A stretch of 64,000 nt of DNA from Megalonaias nervosa (lineage: Eukaryota > Mollusca > Bivalvia > Unionida > Unionidae), in NCBI GenBank assembly GCA_016617855.1, contig JAECUM010012836.1:1-64000 (forward strand). The letters run 5' to 3'. Both the position numbers and the translations under genes were made by a program. This document shows positions 1 through 8,931 of the stretch, one piece after another. Position 1 is the stretch's first letter. Every line of letters begins with the position of its first letter. The notes under the pieces were generated by a model, which was given only the letters and a program-made list of their open reading frames with translations, was not told where the DNA came from and did not search any database.

Positions 1-5
1 GACAT
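1..5 (-). CDS. Start codon of a gene running off the left edge
   Basis: The complement of bases 3-5 is ATG, followed by TC at the edge. It sits just downstream, on the minus strand, of the same TTTTATAAAATT-type intergenic motif that precedes other minus-strand genes of this element. The layout matches the start of the penton-like gene at 1206, which also begins with ATG TC. The product cannot be seen. Confidence 0.35.
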
Positions 6-21
6 TTTTTATTTATTAGAT

Positions 22-45
22 TATATAAAATTTTATTGCAGCGCC
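22..45 (-). promoter_or_regulatory. Shared intergenic promoter-like motif, copy 3
   Basis: TATATAAAATTTTATTGCAGCGCC overlaps the stop of the pVI/pX-like gene and precedes the ATG at 3-5. The AT core and the CGCC block match the other two copies loosely. Confidence 0.3.
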
Positions 46-425
46 GTTGCTTTAGATATTAATTTTTGTATAATCTGCTCGCCTTTCGGTGATAAAAGTT
101 TTTTCGTTGTTGTTATCATAGCACGTTGAGTTTCTTTTGTTGGAGCGATTTCTGAAATAGCTTGTTTTATATCAGATGTAGACAGTGCGCCTTTTATTTT
201 ATCAGCTATTTTTTGTCCCACAGCAGTTCCAGCGGCAGATGCGGCTCCAGTTGCAAAAGCTTTACCTGCGTCTAGTGCAATTGGTGCAACTTTACGCGCG
301 ATTCCCGGAACATTTTCAATAACTTTAGTAAATATACTTCCAAAAAATCCTCCTACTATTTTTCTTCGATAAATTTTTTTTCTCTGTTTCATTATATCTG
401 ATGCTGTATAATTTTTTATTGTCAA
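33..425 (-). CDS. Small amphipathic virion protein (pVI/pX-like)
   Basis: A complete 130-residue ORF. The N-terminus is basic (KQRKKIYRRK, about residues 14-23). A glycine/alanine-rich amphipathic stretch with GGFFGSIF near residue 25 and an AFATGAASAAGTAVGQKIADKI region around residues 56-77 follow. Polinton and adintovirus genomes usually encode a small protein of this character, compared in the literature with adenovirus pVI/pX, which act in the virion core and in membrane disruption. The match is by size, composition and position next to the penton-like gene, not by a firm sequence motif. It is the only intact minus-strand gene of the element and lies immediately after the penton-like gene. 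Confidence 0.5.
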   Translation of the reverse strand: MTIKNYTASDIMKQRKKIYRRKIVGGFFGSIFTKVIENVPGIARKVAPIALDAGKAFATGAASAAGTAVGQKIADKIKGALSTSDIKQAISEIAPTKETQRAMITTTKKLLSPKGEQIIQKLISKATALQ

Positions 426-447
426 TCACGAAGTCGCAATAACTTTG

Positions 448-1206
448 TTATTGTACGCGTAAGTGTAAATAATATGTAACAATTTCGTTGTTCACATCTA
501 TTTGTCTCCCCGACTGGTCTGTTAATTGCATTGTAATGCTTGTTATTTGATTCTCAATTATAAGCGGATAATAGATAATATGACGTGGATTAATTTGCAT
601 GAGAGATCCTGGAGGAACTTCTGGTGAGAAACTGTAAATTGTTTGTCCTTTACTTCCTTTTGATGTGTGAGATCCAGATGCAATGGAACAATTAACAAGT
701 ATTGTGTTTATGTCAGTTATATTTACTGGTAATTCACCGTCAAATATTACAATGTCCCCTGGAAGTAATGGACCGATTTGCCCATGAACAATTCCTAACA
801 ATGATGCAATACTTGTTGTTGGTCTAAAATCAACAACTAATTGATTTTTCATTGTTAATCTAGCTCGCAACGTATTATAATTTGCAGTTAACTCAAAATC
901 ATCAGCATTACCACCAGATTTTGTTATAAGCTCTTTTATTGTCTTATTTAGATCATTAATATTATAAGCTCCTTGTGGAATTTTTTATCTTCGCAAGTTC
1001 TTATCTTTTTGCGAGTATTGTATATACATAAAATCATCATTAACACCAGTTTTTATATTAGCCATGGCATTCCAACAAGTACAAGAAATTAATCCAATCT
1101 CATATTGTTTAGCAGGATCTAGTTGTATTGGCGGATTGTAATTTACTGAAAAGTTTGTGCTATTTTCTGTCGTTTGACTCGAGTCGAACAATAGTGTTGT
1201 TGACAT
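448..1206 (-). pseudogene. Penton-like jelly-roll minor capsid protein, one in-frame stop
   Basis: About 252 codons from ATG at 1206, interrupted by an in-frame TAA at 985-987. The flanking segments (985-1206 and 448-870) are in the same frame. The N-terminal segment has the family pattern of a beta-rich opening (LLFDSSQTT, FSVNYNPPIQL, YEIGLISC). The distal part has ILVNCSI, IYSFSPEVPPGSLM and a closing LTDQSGRQIDV / YYLHLR strand, as in penton-like proteins of Polinton/adintovirus elements in cnidarians and arthropods. This protein is expected at the capsid vertices. The stop lies next to a T6 run, so it could be a substitution or part of an indel. A second penton-like gene of another lineage lies at 7558-8459. 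Confidence 0.65.
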
Positions 1207-1221
1207 TTTTTATATTAAATC

Positions 1222-1242
1222 ATTTTATAAAATTAAATCGCC
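1222..1242 (-). promoter_or_regulatory. Shared intergenic promoter-like motif, copy 1
   Basis: ATTTTATAAAATT followed by a CGCC block lies immediately upstream (minus strand) of the penton-like ATG and just past the stop of the preceding gene. The same arrangement recurs at 2734-2755 and, more loosely, at 22-45, so it probably drives each minus-strand gene. Confidence 0.4.
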
Positions 1243-1247
1243 TAGAT

Positions 1248-2719
1248 TCAGTCGCGGTGTAAAGTTTCATACTCGTCAGATGTTAATAAATTTTCTGATC
1301 TTAGATGATCAAGTATATCAATAATTTCATTATCAATTTCAACACTAATATTACCAGCTTCTTTTGATGATATTAATAGCATCAATCTACCTATCACTTC
1401 AACATTTGATGTAAATATTTTTACACCAGTTCCAGTCTTACCCGTGCGAAGATTCTCATGTTCTTCAAACGCGTCGTAAAAATTCTTATGTTTATATTCT
1501 CCAGATCTAAATTTATTCGCTACAAGCATTAAATTATAGGCAATAATAGCATCTCTATAACGTTTAAAAAGTTCTTCAAGATCTTTTGTTTCACCTTTTT
1601 TAATTATATCATAAGCTTCTGATCCTTTACTACGAATATCTTCTAATTTTTTAATAACATCATCATATTCTTCTTGTGACAATTTATTAATATTATTAAT
1701 ATCTTCAATGCTATATTTTCTTATAAAAGAATTGTATTCGTATTTTGTTACTTTATCTTCTGCTATTTTTTGTTTTTCTTCAATTTGCTTCCTTCTTTCA
1801 GTTTCCTCTGGATATTGATATTCTACATATACTGATCTTTCTGGTCTTTCATCTAATAATTTTGCTTCTTTATATAAACCACTACTATGACTACTACGAT
1901 ATTGGTTATTTCTTACATTATTAATAACTTTAGTATAAAGATCAGCGATAATACCTTCTCGGTATACTTTAATGTATTTATAGTAATTTAAATTTCCTAA
2001 AACTATTTCGCTCTGATGTTTATCACTCTCTTCTTTTATTTCTTTTAATTTTGCAATTTTTTCGTCGGCTTTAAATTCTTCTTTGTTAACATTATATATT
2101 CTCACATTCTTAAAGTCATATTTTTTATTAAAATCTTCATACTCGTCATCTCTTATTTTGCTATTTATATTTTCTAGTTCATATTCAAATCTTCTTTTTT
2201 TTCTAGTTCATGTTCAATTCTTCTTTTTTCCATTTCTTCCTCTCTCTTTCTCTTTTTCTTACGTTCTTCTTGTTCTTCTAGCTTTCTTTCAATCGGTCCA
2301 ACTAATACTCTTTCTGATAATCTTTGTTCAAGTAAAAGTGGATTATTTAATAGCAGTCTTAGTTCAGCTTGTCTAGCAGCAGGATCATCAATATGTTTTA
2401 CAAGTTCTCTAGCTAACTTTAACTTTTCTTCATCAGATCTTCTAATAATTTTTGCAGCAGCTGCTTCTTGTTGTTCTTTAACAAGCCCGACTAAACCTTT
2501 TTCTTGAAGTTTCTTAAGTTCTTCGTCTGGCAGCGTCATAGTTTCAGGTTGTTTTCCAAGTAGTGCTTCAGTAACTGGTTTGAGAATCGTAGCTGTTGTT
2601 TCTGCAGCAGTTACTTGCCCACGTCGTGCTTGCTGTACTTTTTGCTTAAATGCTGCTTGAGATTGAGCAAGTTTTTTCAAATCTTCTATATGTTTTCTAT
2701 ATTTTGCTCGTTTGTCCAT
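1248..2719 (-). pseudogene. Long charged coiled-coil protein, frameshifted at T8
   Basis: Two overlapping frames look like one gene of about 490 codons: 2719 to 2174 (start MDKRAKYRKH) and then a region ending at 1248. The frame changes at the T8 run 2195-2202 (A8 on the coding strand), inside a short internal repeat built on ELEKK / EYELE. The protein is lysine- and glutamate-rich and mostly helical. It has an Ala/Gln-rich segment near the start (QAAFKQKVQQARRG) and a long EERKKKRKREEEMEKRR basic/acidic helix. No enzyme motif is visible. Position between ATPase and penton-like gene suggests a virion or assembly protein, but the function is unknown. Confidence 0.6.
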
Positions 2720-2733
2720 AATTATTATATATA

Positions 2734-2755
2734 AATTTTATAAAATTGAAACGCC
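2734..2755 (-). promoter_or_regulatory. Shared intergenic promoter-like motif, copy 2
   Basis: AATTTTATAAAATTGAAACGCC lies between the ATPase stop and the ATG of the coiled-coil gene. It has the same palindromic ATTTTATAAAAT core and downstream CGCC as copy 1. Confidence 0.4.
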
Positions 2756-3434
2756 TTACTGTAAGTAAGTGTCAATGCAACAGCGAAACATTTTAGTTGG
2801 ATCATGTGTAAGTTTATCAAATAAGAAGAAGTTATATTTATCTTTTGTAGCTTTATGATAAAGTCCGATAAATTTATCTTTTGTTACGTCACCGCATTGT
2901 TCGTTCGCAATATTTCTGACGTCAACATTGTCCAATCCCGGAAATAATATAAAACAACCGGTATTTCGCCGAATAAATCTGTCAACATTATAAAACCCTT
3001 GAGCTAAATAAATAGAATTACACTTTTTATTTCGCGATAGTGAAAAATATGATCTTATTTTATTCATCTCCGTATTATTTAGCGGAATATCGTCAAAAAC
3101 TATTATCTTATGTTCAGATGCATCAAGTTGATTAACTGGAATAAGATCTTCTGGCTGTCTGATTATAAAAAAAATCTTCACCAGCCTCAAGATCATCACG
3201 AAGTTTGTCATTATATTCGCTTAGTAGCTCGTACTTATCTTGCTGTGGATTAATCGTATAAATATAAACTCGATCGTAGTTAAAATTATCGCCGAGAAGT
3301 ATGTTCATAAGTAAGTTTGTTTTTCCCGATCCAGTTCGCCCAACAATAAGATAATGACAATCTGGAAGTTCATTGTTATGTTTATGTTTCACCAACCGCT
3401 CTGTATCAAAGTTTAATATCGACGATTTTGCCAT
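2756..3434 (-). pseudogene. FtsK/HerA-type genome-packaging ATPase, frameshifted
   Basis: The N-terminal frame (3434 to 3132) carries Walker A GRTGSGKT at about residues 32-39, with the preceding strand CHYLIV. The second frame (down to 2756) carries a Walker B-like strand KIIVFDD and, further on, the asparagine-rich sensor region SIYLAQG. This is the order of A32-like packaging ATPases that pump DNA into capsids of Polintons and related viruses. The frame breaks at the A8 run 3167-3174. Total length of about 225 residues fits Polinton ATPases. The gene is the first of the minus-strand set and shares a 68-bp divergent promoter region with the fibre-like gene. Confidence 0.8.
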
Positions 3435-3502
3435 CGTTGTTATATAATTTTATGTAATATTAAACTAACTAATGTTGACAATTTTATGTAAGACAATAAA
3501 TA
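3435..3502. promoter_or_regulatory. Divergent promoter region, ATPase / fibre-like gene
   Basis: A 68-bp AT-rich gap between two head-to-head starts. It contains TTATATAATTTTATG near 3440-3454 and TTTTATGTAAGACAATAAATA just before the plus-strand ATG. It resembles other intergenic motifs in this element but lacks the CGCC block. Confidence 0.4.
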
Positions 3503-4621
3503 ATGAGCTACTATACAAAATTTGGAACATTAACAGGAGATTTATTGACTGAAGGTTATCAAGGTGACTTATCTAAGTACGCAACTCTTGATCAGCTAAG
3601 AAATGAAATTGATAATTTATTAAATCTCACAAGTGTAGATCAAAATGAAGTTGTTATTTTCCAGGATAAACAAGGACGATTAAAGACGAGTAATGTACAA
3701 CTGTCAAATGTACTTGTACGAATTCCCACCGCGGTTGTTAATAATATTGTTACTTTTACAAATCAAGGTAAGATACAAGATTCCGGTAACTCGATTAACG
3801 ATTATGTCAAAAAAGCTGGTGATTCATTTACGGGTAGCATTATTATGAATCAAAATAAAATTATAGACCTTGGAAACCCAGCTTCAGATACAGACGCCGC
3901 AACAAAAAAAATATGTCGATGATCAAGAATCTAAGTACGTATTGGCCAACGGTGGCATAATGCGTGCATTTCTCAACATGAACAATAACGGCATTAATAA
4001 TCTTAGAACACCGGAATATGATTTTGATGCTGCAACAAAAAAGTATGTTGATGATAAGGAAATTCCTATTTCAACTTCGTTAAAAACAATCGGTGATGAA
4101 ATGACTACACTTAGTGCTACTTTTTCTAGACACGTAGAAACGTTCTTAAATTTTCGTAGAAACATAAACAAACCCTTTAAAGAATTTTTTGGGGAACAAC
4201 CAACCGTTGAAATAAAACTAGCCGACATTAACACGAAACTCACGACATTGTCAGTGGAATACCTACTATTGTTCAAAAAACTAATCTGATTAAAATTCCA
4301 CACAGACAAATTAAAAATATCGTGTACACAGTAGCATCAGGATTAACAACATGGTCACAGCAAAATAACACTATCAAATGTACCGCAGAAGTTACTGGTG
4401 TTTATAGACTATCTATCTTTAGCTATGCAAAGTTTAAAATTTATACTACAACATTTCCATGGCGTCATTCAACCGATGCTTTCTCTGGAGTTGTATCTAT
4501 AGTGTTAAATAAAGATGCTGAAGAAATATTTTTACTGGAAGCAGATGATCAAACAATAACCGCAACGTCTTACTGGTGGTGTTTGGAATTTGTAGCTGAA
4601 ACACCGCAATTAGTCACTTAA
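3503..4621 (+). pseudogene. Fibre-like protein with DAATKKYVDD repeats, two frameshifts
   Basis: About 372 codons in three frame segments: 3503 to ~3910, ~3900 to ~4255 and ~4256 to 4621. The N-terminal part has a GQLSKYATLDQ-like helix. The middle part holds two copies of a tail-fibre repeat (NKIIDLGNPASDTDAATKK and INNLRTPEYDFDAATKKYVDD). This repeat is common in trimeric phage tail fibres and also seen in fibre genes of animal adinto/Polinton elements. The C-terminal segment is beta-rich and tryptophan-containing (ATSYWWCLEF), suggesting a trimeric receptor-binding head. The first break is at the A8 run 3904-3911, the second is a 1-bp change near 4255. The role as an attachment fibre is an inference from the repeat. 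Confidence 0.6.
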
Positions 4622-4662
4622 TCAAACTAAGAACCAGCATTGTTGTAAATTAATATTATATA

Positions 4663-5160
4663 ATGAAAATATATATATTTGATTTCAATCACATTTCAAA
4701 AGAAATTCCAAAACAAGATGTGGACTCTCTAATGCAATATTACAAATTTTATAATAAAAAACTTTGGTGCGTGAAAAAATGTTATAAATACTATACCAAA
4801 ATACTTCGAGTAATATCATATTTACCGCTGTTATTGACCGGATCTGGTATAATTTCAAGTGGTGCATCATTAAACTTGTTTTTGTTAATAATATCGGGCA
4901 TTGGTGTTTCTCTTACAACTGCGTGTAAAAAGATAGAACCTCGACTCGCGACTAAAAAAAATAGTTGCCAAACGGCTAGTATTACCTATAAAAAATTACT
5001 TGATCAGATACGATCTTACTTGCGGGGTATAAAATATGATATGGACGATTTAATACGCGAGTTTCGTACTATTGACAGTATGTTAACAGATATTCTACCA
5101 ATGAGAGTTAGTAGGTATGAAAAAGATTATCAAAAAAAGTATGATAATGATAGGGTATGA
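4663..5160 (+). CDS. Two-helix membrane protein, unknown function
   Basis: A complete 165-residue ORF preceded by a TTAATATTATATA AT-rich leader. After about 45 soluble residues come two hydrophobic segments, near residues 50-65 (VISYLPLLLTGSGIISSG) and 70-85 (LNLFLLIISGIGVSL), separated by a short turn. A charged, helical C-terminal half follows (KYDMDDLIREFRTI). The two-transmembrane plus helical tail layout recalls SLATT-like proteins, but no specific motif was recognised. It is the last gene of element 1 and is intact. Confidence 0.6.
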   Translation: MKIYIFDFNHISKEIPKQDVDSLMQYYKFYNKKLWCVKKCYKYYTKILRVISYLPLLLTGSGIISSGASLNLFLLIISGIGVSLTTACKKIEPRLATKKNSCQTASITYKKLLDQIRSYLRGIKYDMDDLIREFRTIDSMLTDILPMRVSRYEKDYQKKYDNDRV

Positions 5161-5761
5161 AATATTATCTAAACAATAAAATAATATCACTTACCTGATC
5201 TCGCTCAGTAAAGATTCCCCTTGAACATGCAGCGGTGAAGTGACTATGAGAGAATCTGACCGCCTTATATATACTTGTTCCGAAAATTATTTATCTAAAA
5301 AATCTCATCACCGTTTTGAGACACTTTAAGGTATTAATTTTCCGTTGTTTCCGTTCACGTGATCTCCGTATGACTAAGGTATTTTACCTATGTTCTGGCA
5401 AATTCTAGATAATCACGTGATCTCCGTATGACGTGTTAAGGCATTTACCTGATTCGGTTGTCATAGAGATATTGATTTTTTTTATACTGCGCAACGGCTA
5501 GGCGTATTGATTAGACAACATCTGTTACAAAGTCTAGGTATGCATGTTATATATTAGTGTAAAGTTATAGAATTATATCTGAGCTAAAATCTGCCTTTCA
5601 GTTTTGTGTAAATCGTTTGGGGTGGGAGTTTTAGGGTCTCTGATAGAGGTAAATTATATTTATTAGGAGGGTTGGGAGGGGGGTTAAAAGGTCTTTGAGA
5701 TAGAATCGGCCTTTTATATTACTACTAGCTCTGCCAACTCTTGAAAGATTTTAAGACCCTG
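5161..5761. other. Junction region between the two viral elements
   Basis: No gene. It contains a perfect 20-bp direct repeat (TCACGTGATCTCCGTATGAC at 5355-5374 and 5413-5432), a TATATATA stretch near 5266 and G-rich sequence with two related blocks near 5630 and 5680. It probably contains the end of element 1 and the start of element 2, but no inverted repeat or target-site duplication could be fixed. Confidence 0.5.
5355..5432. repeat. 20-bp perfect direct repeat, 58 bp apart
   Basis: TCACGTGATCTCCGTATGAC occurs at 5355-5374 and again at 5413-5432. Both copies are followed within a few bases by a TAAGG(T/C)ATTT(T)ACCT block, so the true repeat is about 40 bp with small indels. It contains the E-box-like CACGTG. 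Confidence 0.85.
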
Positions 5762-6160
5762 ATGAAACGTCTATCATCACCACCACCCCCAGCGGTTAAG
5801 ACAGACGCAACCCCATAGATGCCTGAGGAAGAAGAGGCACGAGATGGCTTTCAAACACCGTCAGCAGCTACCATCCCTAACAAGACTGCAGCGTACTTGT
5901 TCACCCCTTTCCCTACACCCCAATGCGTAGAACTTAAAGCTTGGGTTAAAAAGATGATGTCCACTCCTCCTTCTACAGAAGTCAAAAAGAATGAAGGGAA
6001 ACAAGAAGTGAAAAAAGAATAGAAGACCAAAACCATCCCATTACCACCACCACCACCAAAGCTACCTTCGACTTCTACTCCCGTGGCACATCGGACACAT
6101 AAAGCCGCTACTAAACCACCACCTCGTCCCATTCAGAGTAGCATCAGTGAAGAGTGGATA
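5762..6160 (+). pseudogene. Proline-rich ORF upstream of integrase, two in-frame stops
   Basis: One reading frame from ATG 5762 is interrupted by TAG at 5816-5818 and TAG at 6020-6022 but keeps the same character on both sides. It has proline runs (SSPPPP, PLPPPPPKLP), a FTPFPTPQ stretch and lysine/glutamate-rich blocks. It ends around SSISEEW, where the integrase ORF begins in another frame. It could be a separate viral gene or a degenerate N-terminal extension. No family was recognised. Confidence 0.4.
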
Positions 6161-6161
6161 A

Positions 6162-7138
6162 ATGGAGAAGGTGTTAGCCAGCATTTACTACGATCCATCC
6201 AATCCTGCAGGTTACGGTGGAGTTCAGAAATTGTATCGTGTTGCCAAAACTCGATTGAAAAGTGTCCGTTTACCTCAAGTGCAACGCTGGTTACAAGAAC
6301 AAGCCACGTACACCTTACACAAACCCATTCGACGAAACTTTTCCAGAAGTCGCACCCAAGTGGAGGGCATCGATCATCAATGGCAAGCTGATTTAGCCGA
6401 TGTCTCTCATTTGGCCACCTACAATCGTGATTACAAATATCTGTTTTGTGTCATCGACGTCTTTTCCAAATTTGCTTGGGTTTTGCTATTGACTTCCAAA
6501 TTGAGCAGTGAGTTAGTGCGAGCCCTCAAACTGGTGTTGAAACAAAGCGGTCGTCATCCTCTTCGATTGTAAACCGAGCTTTCCAAAAAGAATTAAAGAA
6601 ACGTGACATTCACTTTCTCACCACCGAGAATCCCAAAACCAAAGCCAGCATAGTGGAACGTTTTCAACGCACCTTGAAAGAACGCATGTGGAAATATTTC
6701 ACGCATCAACACACTCTCAAGTACATTGACGTCTTACCGCACCTAGTCCAAGCGTACAACCAATCTTACCATCGTAGTATCGGACGTACCCCTCAAGAAG
6801 TGACTCCCGACAACGAAGTGACCGTCTTCGAACGCCTGTTTGGTACGTCCCCGACGGTGACTGTCCCCAAGAAAGGAGGAGTGTTGGCAGTAGGAGATTG
6901 GGTGCGCATTGGAAGAACCAAACGCATTTTCGACAAAGGTTACTTACCCAACTGGACCACCGAATTGTTTCGTGTCACTGAACGAGTGCGTGGCCGTCAT
7001 CCTGCCGTCTATAAATTGGAAGACATGAACGGGGAAAAACGACGTGTCAAAGAAATCAAAGTACGTTGGAAAGGATATCCTCCCAATTTTGACTCTTGGA
7101 TCGACGCTTCGCAAATCATCGACTATAAAAGGAAGTGA
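6162..7138 (+). pseudogene. Chromodomain DDE integrase, second catalytic Asp lost
   Basis: The first frame (6162-6572, ATG preceded directly by TAA) includes GYGGVQKLYR, typical of the N-terminal part of Polinton integrases. The first catalytic aspartate is in HQWQADLADVS (about residue 77), followed by the core strand YLFCVIDVFSKFAW. The second frame resumes at about 6569 (the clear ORF starts at 6653), with the catalytic glutamate in VERFQRTLK (codon 6656-6658), YNQSYHRSIG and a C-terminal chromodomain-like segment (VRWKGYPPNFDSWI). At 6569 both the frame and the region that should carry the second catalytic aspartate are missing, consistent with a small deletion of a few tens of bases. A retroviral-type integrase normally inserts the element. 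This copy should be inactive. Confidence 0.85.
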
Positions 7139-7143
7139 CCATC

Positions 7144-7561
7144 ATGCCCTTCAACACAGCTTCAACCGCTACCACTACAGCAGTGACCACTCCTTCCCCA
7201 GTTCTTCTCTGCAAAATCTACAAAAGCAACCCTTGTGGGTGTGGTGTGGAGAACGTGTGCCTAAAAGGCAAATCGTTTCTTCTGCCAAATCTTTGTGGTG
7301 TATTGTGTCATCGGTGCTGCCATTACCAATTTGAGTTTGCAACAAGGAGACAAACAATTGTGGACCATGTTACTGAGCAGTTGCATCGGTTACGTACTTC
7401 CCAATCCGTCCCTAAAATATTCCTCTAACGGGAAGAACGGGAGCATTGCGTCCAATGTTAGCCCACCTTCCAACAATCACCATAACCATCACAACAATTC
7501 TCTTTTAGACACTCCTCTGACCTCCAGCTACTCCTCGGACACTAGAACTCAGGAATTATGA
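7144..7561 (+). pseudogene. Small membrane protein, frame-disrupted
   Basis: The region between integrase and penton-like gene has no long single frame. The best protein-like segment is in the frame of 7295-7561: a hydrophobic stretch (CVIGAAITNLSL) followed by QLWTMLLSSCIGYVLPNPSLK, a pattern of small membrane-anchored proteins found in invertebrate capsid-encoding elements. It then has an asparagine/histidine/serine-rich tail. An upstream part (KSLWCIV) seems to lie in the neighbouring frame. Function unknown. Confidence 0.35.
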
Positions 7562-8459
7562 ATAACCAATTTTACTTAACGTTACCCAGTGACAGTTGTT
7601 GGAGGTGTTTCCCCACAATACTTTGTGCTGCTTCACGGCCAGATTACCTGAGGCCATTCAATTGGATCACGAATCCTATTGAGAAGTGGTTTTGGTGGAA
7701 ATGATTCACCCTACACAAATCAAAAATATTGTCGAAAATCAAAACACTTTTACGGTGGAAGTTCATGACGAGCAAGTGCAACAAAACTTGGATGAACGCG
7801 CCACTAAAGGTGACCATATGAAAACACAAGGCCCCAAAACTACACGGACCACTTATCGGTTGAAAATTTCCCCAGGCTATTATTTTAGTGGGCAGCATTT
7901 GGTGAACGCGATTGCTGACAGGTTCAATGTCGTGTTTTGCAAAGCCTTGGAGAGAGGCAGAAAAAATGTCACCCTCGAGTACTACAAAATAGCTCGACGA
8001 CTAATGATGAAATTTTCAGAGAAAACAGTATTGGCCATTACATTTTGTCCTGAATTGTGTGACATTTTGGGTGGAGACCCCAAGTTGTACAGGATTAAAA
8101 ACGAAATACCAGCCATTACCGGCAACTTGGATTTTGCGAAATTTTTGCGATTCCCTCTAGAACTAAACCAAGGACTGAATTTGATTTTTGTGTACTCCGA
8201 TGTGGTGGAGTACAACGTGGTGGGACACACCTCCGTACCGTTTCTGCGTGTCATTCCTTTCAAAGTGGATTCTGCCACGAAAGCTGACGAGGAAGGTGGA
8301 AACACCTATCACGTTCACCGCGAATTTGTAAATCCTAACTATTTGCCCGTCAGTAAGTCGTATTTCGACACTATCAACATTACTATAAAAGGAGATCTAG
8401 GACAAACTATTGCATTCACCAAAGGGAAAGTCACGGTGAAACTCCATTTTCGAAAATGA
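7558..8459 (+). pseudogene. Penton-like minor capsid protein, frameshift and stop
   Basis: Starts at ATG 7558 (MNNQFYLTLPSDS, a typical opening of this family). It changes frame between about 7600 and 7618, has an in-frame TGA at 7680-7682 and is then open for 257 codons to 8459. Family features are VVLVEMIHPTQIKN near the start, YRLKISPGYYF in the middle, LIFVYSDVVE and a final VKLHFRK strand. It is the vertex or minor capsid protein gene that usually lies next to the major capsid protein in Polintons. It differs strongly from the penton-like gene at 448-1206. Confidence 0.7.
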
Positions 8460-8481
8460 TTACTTTAACCACTTCTCAGTC

Positions 8482-8914
8482 ATGTATCCTGTGTATCAAG
8501 GAGTCGCTCGACAACGAGAACATGGTTTAGGAGATATGCTAAAATCGGCCTTTCGTTCAGTGACTTGAAACCGATGGTGCCACGGGGATTGCACGCTTAG
8601 AAAGATGCCACGTTGACGCAAGGCAAAGAATTTCTCCAAAATGTCATCATCGACAAACAAAATCCAAAGAAGCTTTCTTGAGAGCAGGCAAAAATGTTTT
8701 GCTTCAAACGGGCAAAGATATTTTGGGCCGACCAGAAACTCCTATAAATGCCCCGGACGCTGCCGAGTCAGGCATTCCTGCTTCCCTGACGCTATAGCAA
8801 AGACAAGGCAGAAAAAGACGATCATGGCACTCCTTCAGAGGACTTCACACCCCCAGAGCTAGAATGACTAAGAAAAGAAGAACCGTCCGAGGCTTAGGCG
8901 TATTTGATTATTAA
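8482..8914 (+). pseudogene. pVI/pX-like minor virion protein remnant
   Basis: ATG 8482 opens MYPVYQGVARQREHGLGD, a recognisable start of the small basic virion protein encoded between penton and major capsid genes in these elements. The frame stops at 8567-8569. Protein-like pieces continue in other frames: QNVIIDKQNPK near 8640, then a lysine/arginine-rich end (KKRRTVRGLG) stopping at 8912-8914. Several small indels are needed to explain this. Function by analogy: membrane-active or core protein. Confidence 0.5.
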
Positions 8915-8931
8915 AAAATCACAGTGAGAAA

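Larger units (their letters stand above)
1..5160. mobile_element. Polinton/adintovirus-like element 1 (partial)
   Basis: This is an integrated double-jelly-roll-lineage DNA virus or transposon remnant. It is defined by its gene set: a packaging ATPase, a penton-like jelly-roll protein, a pVI/pX-like amphipathic protein, a fibre-like protein and a membrane protein. Minus-strand genes occupy 33-3434 and plus-strand genes 3503-5160, arranged head-to-head. Composition is more AT-rich than the neighbouring element. Major capsid protein, protease, integrase and polymerase B are not in view and may lie left of the window edge or be lost. Four of six genes are broken, so it is probably a decaying copy. 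No terminal inverted repeat could be established. Confidence 0.8.

Noticed and set aside
2083..2376. Plus-strand Phe/Leu/Ser ORF opposite the coiled-coil gene
   Set aside because: Antisense shadow of a Lys/Glu-rich coding region.
3923..4309. Minus-strand ORF opposite the fibre-like gene
   Set aside because: Antisense shadow; the plus strand has the recognisable repeats.
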